A stretch of 64,000 bases of DNA from Nannochloropsis salina CCMP1776 (taxonomy: Eukaryota; Sar; Eustigmatophyceae; Eustigmatales; Monodopsidaceae), in contig SDOX01000085.1 of assembly GCA_004565275.1 (NCBI GenBank), forward strand, positions 1 to 64,000, given 5' to 3'. The notes beneath the pieces were generated by a model. That model saw nothing but the letters and a program-made list of their open reading frames with translations. It did no database searches and was not told the origin of the DNA. Of this stretch, positions 57,901-64,000 are shown piece after piece. Every line of letters begins with the position of its first letter. Position 1 is the first letter of the stretch. Made by a program: the position numbers and the translations under genes.

Positions 57901-60214
57901 ACAAAGAGTAAAAAGGGAGGGGGGCGGGTCGGAGGGAGGGAGAAAAATACCGGGGCAGGTCCTTCAAATCCTTCATCAAGTCTTTCTCCTCCATCTCGAA
58001 GAGCTCCTTGTTCTCCCTGTACATCAAGGGGTGGTCCCAGAACGAGCCCACGTAGACACGCAGGACCTCGGGCGTTTTCATCACCTGGCGGGGGTGGGAA
58101 AGGAAAGGAGGAAGGGGGGAAGGGAGGGAGGGAGGGAGGGCATGGAGCAGCCCGCATTTTATTTCGGCACATCTCTCCGGAGACAAGCTCCTGAAAATCT
58201 TCTTTTGCCAAGACTCTTCCCAAGATTCCAACCTCGTGCCACTGCCCTCTTTCTTTGCCTCCCTTCCCTTTCCCTTCTTGCTCTGTCAAGTACCTTGCCC
58301 ATACTCCACATGAGCGCGCCATATACCCGCATGAGCTTCTGCCGGTCCACCTAAAGATTTGGCAGCAACAATTCAAATTTAGATTTTAAATTCAAATTCA
58401 AATTCGAATGAAATAAAGGGGATTTCCGTCCATGCTCCCCGCCCTGGTCCCACCCAGTCCTTGACCGACCTGGTCGGCCTTATTCAGGACACAGCGGATT
58501 TTGTCGTCGTGACCCCGAAGCTTCTCGATCACCTCCTACGGTCGCAGCAATAAGACGGGAAAGGATAGCGGAAAGGGAGGGAAGGAGGAAAGGCGGAAGG
58601 TTTTAGAAAAGAGGACGCTTTGCAATTGGGGCCCACCACGCCATCTCCTTGAAGCTGTCTCGCAACGAATGCTCGATAGCACAAGAAAGGCGGGGGAGGG
58701 AAGGGGGGGAGGGATGGGGAGGGAGGGGCGTGATGTACCTTGAATTCATCGGATATATCGAGCTTGTGCGCATCGAAGAGAAGAAGGATGAGATCGGCCC
58801 GCTCTGCAAACCAGCCGCACACGTTGGTGAAGTCGTACCTGAAGAGGGACGACGTGGGAAATGATGGAAAAGGACCCCGGATGGAGGATGGTGTGAAAGA
58901 GGGTACAAGCCAATGCAAGGCAACGTTGCGTCGGGGAATCACGGGAACGACAATCAGGGACACACTGCCTGCCTTTTGGCCCATGCCCCCCTCCCTCCTC
59001 CACGTCCTCCTTCCCTCCCTCGATTACCCGCGAGCCACCGTCTGCTTGTTCCCAGCCAGCACCCCGGGAGTATCCACAATGTGAATGTTGCGAAGCACTT
59101 CGGAGGGACAGACAGAGCCCTGACAATGGGGGGGGGGGAGGGGAAAGTGTTGTTGGAACTTGTCGCAGACATCCCACACCGCGTCGACTTGCCAATCAGG
59201 TCTCCCTCCCTCCCTCCCTCCCTCCCTCCCTCCCTCCCTCCCTCCCATTTTTACCTCGAACCGGTTCAGGAAAGAGACACCGAAGCGATCCAATCCCCGA
59301 AACGGCAAGTTTCCCGCCACCGCCATGGCGTTCCCTGGGAGGGAGGGAGGAAGGGAGGGCATTTGGAAGGGCATGGGGAGAAAGAGGGATGGAAAAGGAT
59401 GGAGGGAGGAAGGAGGAGGAGGGAGCGAAGGTGAGGATCTCAGGGCTGTAATCTAACACAGCAAGACTTCACGCCGCGGTGACCAGCCCGGAAAGAGAAC
59501 CCCTCCCTCCCTCCCTCCTTCTCGTCTCCCTCCCTCCCTCCCTCCCTCCCTCCCTACCGGGGATCACCCTCTCCTCAGGCCCGTCCATGACCGCCACGAA
59601 CCGGTCGGTCGTGGGCTCGGGACCAATGCGTTGCCCGGGAAAGTCGCGACCGATCAGGTACCGAATGAACTGGGGAGGGGGGGAGGGAGGGAAGTGGGAC
59701 GCTGCGAATGGTCCTCCGTCATACAAGCAATGTGGTGAGTACAGAGCACGAGGGCGCGGTGGAAAGGGAAGGGGAGGGGAAAAGGGTGAGAGCGAGGAAG
59801 GGAAGGGGAGAGAGGGAGGCTTACCGAGGTCTTCCCGGTACTGTACTGACCCACAAGCATGACCATGGGTTTCGAGTCAAACTCGGAGTCCGAAAGTGCA
59901 GGAGAATAGAAGGCGTCATACATGTACATCTAGGATGAAACGCAAGGAAGCGGACCCGATAAGCTGCGATTTCATGATCTAACCCAGACTTTTCAGGGCA
60001 ACAGTGCACCGAAATGCCACCAACACATGCACAAGATAACCCCTGCCATTGGTAATTAATTGCTTTGGTGCTCATGGTCCCCTTGTATCTCTAACTCTCG
60101 AGCTCCTCTCCTCACCTGCTCGAGCGGCAAAATCGTGCTTTTGTAAATATTTTTTAGCCCCTGAATGACGCGCCGCGTGGCCTGATCCCGGCCTTGGTCC
60201 GACTGAGTACTCAT
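54966..60214 (-). CDS. EHD-family (Eps15-homology domain) dynamin-like membrane-remodelling ATPase
   Basis: EHD proteins oligomerise on endosomal and plasma membranes and drive recycling or scission. Exon 1 (about 60118-60214) gives MSTQSDQGRDQATRRVIQGL. Next comes YDAFYSPALSDSEFDSKPMV, with G1 loop GQYSTGKTS, then FIRYLIGRDFPGQRIGPEPT with switch Thr in PTTDRF, DTPGVLAGNKQ (G3), FAERADLILLLFDAHKLDIS and VLNKADQ (G4). The helical part reads QKLMRVYGALMWSMGKV, TPEVLRVYVGSFWDHPL and MRKINELVKRTRLLRVHAYI. A linker holds ANPFDDEEEEGG. The C-terminal EH domain runs from KMLELQPLFASYAPSEEGFL to LRELWPLADMDRDG and LLDLEEFTVAMQLVED, with a complete EF-hand loop. The protein ends VPRGKRAYVM. All G motifs are intact, and about 16 introns are present, many with GGGA/CCCT ends. 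Confidence 0.93.
57571..57618. repeat. (TCCC)n tract at an EHD splice donor
   Basis: On the coding (minus) strand this reads GTGAGGGAGGGAGGG, directly after the exon ending in GREKMQ. Confidence 0.85.
59203..59247. repeat. (TCCC)n tract at an EHD splice donor
   Basis: On the coding (minus) strand a GGGA run starts about 10 bases inside the intron. The same intron ends in a C-rich run before its acceptor (plus 59129-59140 is a G run). Confidence 0.85.
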
Positions 60215-60914
60215 GGATCCTGTGACGATTGTGGCCAGGAACTAAGCGGAGAAAGAGCAGGAAAAGGAAGAGAGGAAGGGGGGGGGAAGTGAACAAGGGA
60301 GGGATGTGTAGTCTACACGGCGGCTAGCGATAAGCCTGCACTCGAAAAAAGCAAGATCCAGCAACGGAGGCCATAACGATGACAAGTCGATGCAGTATAG
60401 CACGTCTTCAAGACATGTGCCCGTGTCTTCCATGGTGCCGCGGTGGTATAATGGGAGATTCCGATAGGGGAGGATGGAAGAAACATCCAAGTTGAGCCGA
60501 GGCGTTAAAACCGGCAGTCGCTGACCTTGACGAGCGAGGGCATAAAATAAAATGCCACCAAACCACAGGATGCCCACGTCAAGGCAACTTCATGAAAAGC
60601 ATGCATGCCACTTGTAGTAGGGGCAGCTGAGCTACTGACTACTGGTGCACAGGGAAGTTTGCGTGCTCCCTTTGGTGGGATGTGGCCCTCCCTGCTTCAA
60701 TTGGCCAACTCTCGGTATGCACGGGCTCCCCGCTTTTGGAGAATAAAAGTCCGGCGCTATACCTTTTCAATGATGAAAGGGTTTTCATTGTTTTGGTGCG
60801 GTTCGCATGCGGAGCACATCTTTTTTCTGACAAATTCTATCGTTTTTCTCCGGCGTTATTGATGTCACACACACAGCCTTTAGTGAAGATACCAACCTGT
60901 CTCATTGAGCACGC
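60215..60914. promoter_or_regulatory. Divergent promoter region, EHD and AK6 genes
   Basis: A 700-bp intergenic region between two divergent start codons. No motif was assigned with confidence. Confidence 0.45.
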
Positions 60915-62388
60915 ATGGACGGAACTCGTCCACACAGAACGAATCCTCTCCTCCGCGCTAGCTTGAAAAGGCCCAACATTCTTATCACTGGTACGCCAGG
61001 TACGGGAAAGACGACCACTGCCCGCTATATTGCGGTACGTAAAGGAGCTCGGAAAACAATGGGCGAGAGAATGCCTAGGGAGGCGACGACAGGGGTTGAG
61101 ACGGCTGCGCACCTAATAGGAAGGAGATTGAGAATGAAAGGATGGAATAAAGTGGGAGATGTGCAAGGTAGCTAATCAGCAGTGGGGTCGAATCTTTGAG
61201 AGCGCGCTGTGGAGGCGACCCCCTGGAAGTCAGGGGCCTCCACCCGTGGCAGTGAACAAATTTATCGTGGAAGGATCCTCCGCGCTCCGCTCCTTTTGCA
61301 CAAGACCAGCTTTCTCCATGCTTGTTGGCTCACGCCTGCCTTGCAATACACAGGAGGCGACCGGCTTAGAGCACGTCAGTGTGGGTGACGTTGCCAAGGA
61401 GAAGGAGTGCTTTGAGGGTCGGGACGTGGAGCTCGACACCTACATTTTGGATGAAGAAAAGGTACTTCGAATCTGCAATCTTGCATATATCTCCTCCTAT
61501 GTCCTTTCCTGCGCTTGTGGGAACGCGAGGCATGCCCCCGACAGTCCTTGTAGTCTCCGGCGATTTGAATCTTGTGACTAAGACCGGGGCGTGTCCTCGT
61601 CTTGCTTATTCTTTCCAGTTACTAGACCATCTGGAAATTATTCTGGCAGACGGAGGGAAGGTGGTAGACTATCACTCCTGCGAGCTTTTCCCGGAACGGT
61701 GCGTTTTGCCTTTTGCTCGTTCTTTTCTTCCTCTCCCCTGGCTGTTTTCAAGTCATGTCGTGTCATGGTCAAGTAAAATCAGCTGCGTGATGATATTACT
61801 GCTTTAGAGTAATCATCTCCACTGCCTTCGTACTTCTAGATGGTTCGATCTGATCCTCGTGGTGAGGGCGACCAACGCAGTCCTTTTTGACCGGCTCTCT
61901 GCTCGAGGGTATAGCGCCCGGAAACGGGAGGAGAATTTGGAGTGTGAAATAATGCAGGTTAGTTTGTTGCATATCGGGAGGCTTTCATGTTCACAAAGGA
62001 TCAGAAAAGAGGGGCTGAGCGTTGAGATATTGGTTCTTAGATGCTTCAGAGCATTTCGGTAGCTTTTCCGTCTTCAACTCATGGCCACCATCCCATCCAA
62101 TCCTCTCTTTTGTTTATTTTTATTTTATTGTCCCCCTCTAGGTAGTATTGGACGAAGCCCTGGAGAGCTACGAGAAAGAAATCGTGCACGAAATTACAAG
62201 CGAGACAGAAGATGACTTGCAAGAAAATGCTCAACGTGTCAAGGATTGGTTGACGCAATGGAAGGTAGAGTATTTGCTCAAATTTATGGGTTTGAGGGCC
62301 ACGATATATTTATCTAATAACATTTTCGTGTCCATTGCAGGTTGATTGCCGGGATCGAGTCCAAAAGGCGGAGGGCATGGAAGAATGA
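60915..62388 (+). CDS. Adenylate kinase 6 (Fap7/hCINAP) homologue
   Basis: A nuclear NMP kinase/ATPase that acts in 18S rRNA maturation with Rps14. Exons join in phase: RPNILITGTPGTGKTTTARY (P-loop GTPGTGKTT), then EATGLEHVSVGDVAKEKECF and DTYILDEEK. They continue with LEIILADGGKVVDYHSCELF ending PER, then WFDLILVVRATNAVLFDRLS and RGYSARKREENLECEIMQ. The last are LDEALESYEKEIVHEITSE, VKDWLTQWK and the tail VDCRDRVQKAEGMEE. Family hallmarks are all present: VGDxA, ILDED-like ILDEE, VDYHxC, FPERW and RGY...N.ECEI. The N-terminal 18 residues before the P-loop are slightly longer than usual. The gene is divergent from EHD. Confidence 0.93.
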
Positions 62389-63212
62389 TCGGTATTTTAA
62401 ATTGCGATGTTACACTTCAAAGACAAGCACATGAGTATACCTTGGCTGAGCTGCTGGAAATTCGCGATGAGGATACATTTATCATGGCAAAAACATATAA
62501 TAAAAAAAGAATCAACATGGAAACTTTTTGTCTGTTAGGGTCTGTGTGAGTTAGTTTCATTAATTGTGAGAAAACACGGATTCTCACTGTAGCCCCACAG
62601 TCAACGAGGACATACTGGGCATGACATTTGAACAAAAATTGGAGAACTGGGTAAATTCGTGTCTTCACCTTGCGAGCCTGCCTGCTCATATCGGTTCGCA
62701 GTTCAAAAAGTAACGGCCGTTAACGGCCCGACTCCTCCCCGATCCTTCTTTGAATCGCTGCATCTCTTGACTTCTCTAGTAACTTTGCCTTGGCCTCATT
62801 CCTTTCCCTCATAAATTGTTTTACAATTCATCATGTGTGATGGGAAGAATGCGTTAGAAATGTTAAAAATATGGAGTGTGCCATGTTGTAAAACTTCTTG
62901 TTGCATCTTTATTCCTTGTCCGTTGGCATGTGCTCTCGCCCCTCAACGTACTCCTTACTCTACTATATCCTTGGAAGGATCGACTTAGACGCCGACTCCG
63001 ATTTTCACTCGTCTTACACCCCTGGCTCCTCCTCTTTTGTAAACATAATGGACAGAGCACTTCAGTGCACTTTGTTCTTTCTTGATGAGGTCTTATAAAT
63101 AAAATGCAGCGCACTTTGTACGCTTGATCTTTTCCTTATTGCATTTCCTTCTTCGACGTACAATCTTACATGTAGGGATTGGGCGCTGCATGCTGATTCA
63201 GTATCTCTCATA
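62389..63212. other. Intergenic, AT-rich
   Basis: Between the AK6 and RING genes, both on the plus strand. Frames here are short and unrecognised. Confidence 0.5.
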
Positions 63213-63884
63213 ATGGAGCCACAAGGACAGCATCCACAGCACGAGGGACCTCATCAGATTCCGTCCCCAATGGACGGCCTCCGTCGTAGATGGCAAAAGG
63301 CACGTCGAGGCCTACGCGAGGCCCCGGCTCCAGAGGAGGATACAGAAACAAGACGACAACCCCAAGAAGGTCAGCTTGCTGTCGATGCACAGGCCCAACA
63401 TCACATTCATGGCATTTGCTCCCAGCAAGTGTTGCATCAGAAGGCCAATTCAATCGGAAAAACAGCAGAGGGTGCAGGCGCGTTGCTACTTCAAGACAGC
63501 AGCCGTAAAGAATCTGTTGGTTCAGACACAGCAGGCATTACTCAGTGCGGAGGGCGGGGGCGGGAAATAAGAACGCATCGACGGCTTAGCACGGAAGGGG
63601 AGGTAGACGTGGCGGAAGACGACTTATGCTGCTTTGATTGGGGCCTGCTGATCGAGCCGGTGACCATGCTGTGCGGCCATACTTTTTGCCGGCATTGCGT
63701 GGGGATTATACTCGAGGACTCACAGATCAAGACGCAGGGAGGGACCCCTCATACACCTGGGGCGATGAAATGTCCCTTGTGCTGCCGTTCCCTCCCTGCT
63801 GTCTTGCCCCAGCCAAACGTCCGGCTACGCAACGAACTACGTGCAAAGTACCCGGATCTATACGCATACAGGTGCGTGGAGTAA
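63213..63884 (+). CDS. RING-finger protein (probable E3 ligase), possibly continuing past a donor
   Basis: An open frame of 223 codons. The N-terminal half is Gln/Arg/Glu-rich and not recognisable. The C-terminal half is a RING-type zinc finger: DLCCFDWGLLIEPVTMLCGH, TFCRHCVGIIL and KCPLCCRSL, followed by NVRLRNELRAKYPDLYAY, as in many RING/LON-type proteins. The second zinc ligand of the first pair seems to be Asp (CCFD) where Cys is usual. A good donor (ACAG then GTGCGTG) at 63871 suggests that the last codons are intronic and that the gene continues beyond the window. The start at 63213 is the first Met; the N-terminal frame has low confidence. Confidence 0.65.
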   Translation: MEPQGQHPQHEGPHQIPSPMDGLRRRWQKARRGLREAPAPEEDTETRRQPQEGQLAVDAQAQHHIHGICSQQVLHQKANSIGKTAEGAGALLLQDSSRKESVGSDTAGITQCGGRGREIRTHRRLSTEGEVDVAEDDLCCFDWGLLIEPVTMLCGHTFCRHCVGIILEDSQIKTQGGTPHTPGAMKCPLCCRSLPAVLPQPNVRLRNELRAKYPDLYAYRCVE

Positions 63885-64000
63885 GGTAAAGAAGGAAAAG
63901 GCTCTTGCGAGTGTTATGTTAGAAATCAATAAGCTTCCGGTACGAGACGGAAGGGAAAGGTTGGAGGACCAGCGACACATGTACTAAGCCTCGCCGACTC
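63885..64000. other. Window edge, likely intron of the RING gene
   Basis: If the donor at 63872 is used, this is intron sequence. Nothing else seen. Confidence 0.35.

Noticed and set aside
26900-59900. Many long open frames rich in LPPSLPPS or GREGGREGG
   Set aside because: They are translations of (TCCC)n/(GGGA)n intronic repeats, which lack stops in several frames; real exons lie beside them.
60425-60510. tRNA-like start (GGTGGTATAATGGGAGATTCC)
   Set aside because: No complete cloverleaf on either strand.
1-64000. CRISPR arrays, prokaryotic operons, insertion sequences, complete transposons or viral elements
   Set aside because: Looked for and not seen. Repeats present are telomeric, simple-sequence, tandem or the inverted pair at 13.3 kb; no transposase, reverse transcriptase, integrase or capsid text was recognised.

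Overview
The window starts with 15 perfect TAACCC units, so it is the left end of a linear eukaryotic chromosome. Nearly every gene has many short introns with GT-AG borders, GC content is high in the gene-dense part, and introns are full of (GGGA)n/(TCCC)n tracts. A signal peptide followed by an SAF-type motif at 25317 resembles heterokont plastid targeting. Together this suggests a photosynthetic stramenopile, most likely a eustigmatophyte of the Nannochloropsis/Microchloropsis type. The taxon is an inference; no marker gene is present.

Layout. (1) 1-14.7 kb is subtelomeric. It holds the telomere, an unrecognised secreted or membrane protein gene on the minus strand (617-3718), an interstitial telomere-like block with a 47-bp direct repeat, and a tandem array of class 3 lipase genes. 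The array has a remnant, a 7-exon copy (5876-7720), and a copy fused to a secreted Ser/Thr/Pro-stalk protein (7844-11008). After it comes about 3.7 kb of gene-poor sequence with a large imperfect inverted repeat near 13.3 kb. (2) 14.8-35.5 kb: a HAD phosphatase, a 20-exon SulP/SLC26 anion transporter, a SAP-domain plus dienelactone-hydrolase-like protein with probable plastid targeting, and a P450-like protein without a recognisable heme-Cys loop. (3) 36.5-49.6 kb: a TauE/SafE transporter, a secreted Cys-containing protein with a coding trinucleotide tract, and a J-domain protein with a glycine-rich membrane region and a DnaJ-X-like region. (4) 51-64 kb: a 6-phosphofructo-2-kinase/fructose-2,6-bisphosphatase interrupted by a 100-N assembly gap, a complete EHD-type dynamin-related ATPase, an adenylate kinase 6 homologue, and a RING-finger protein at the window edge.

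The internal genes are ordinary single-copy eukaryotic genes, alternately convergent and divergent, with no operon-like logic. Two sulfur-oxyanion carrier families (SulP and TauE/SafE) lie about 12 kb apart, which may be chance. The most notable signals are the apparent gene conversion in the lipase array, the complementary G-rich/C-rich tracts at the two ends of many introns, the SAP-DLH fusion without its hydrolase nucleophile, the P450-like protein without a visible heme ligand, and the 13.2-13.45 kb hairpin.
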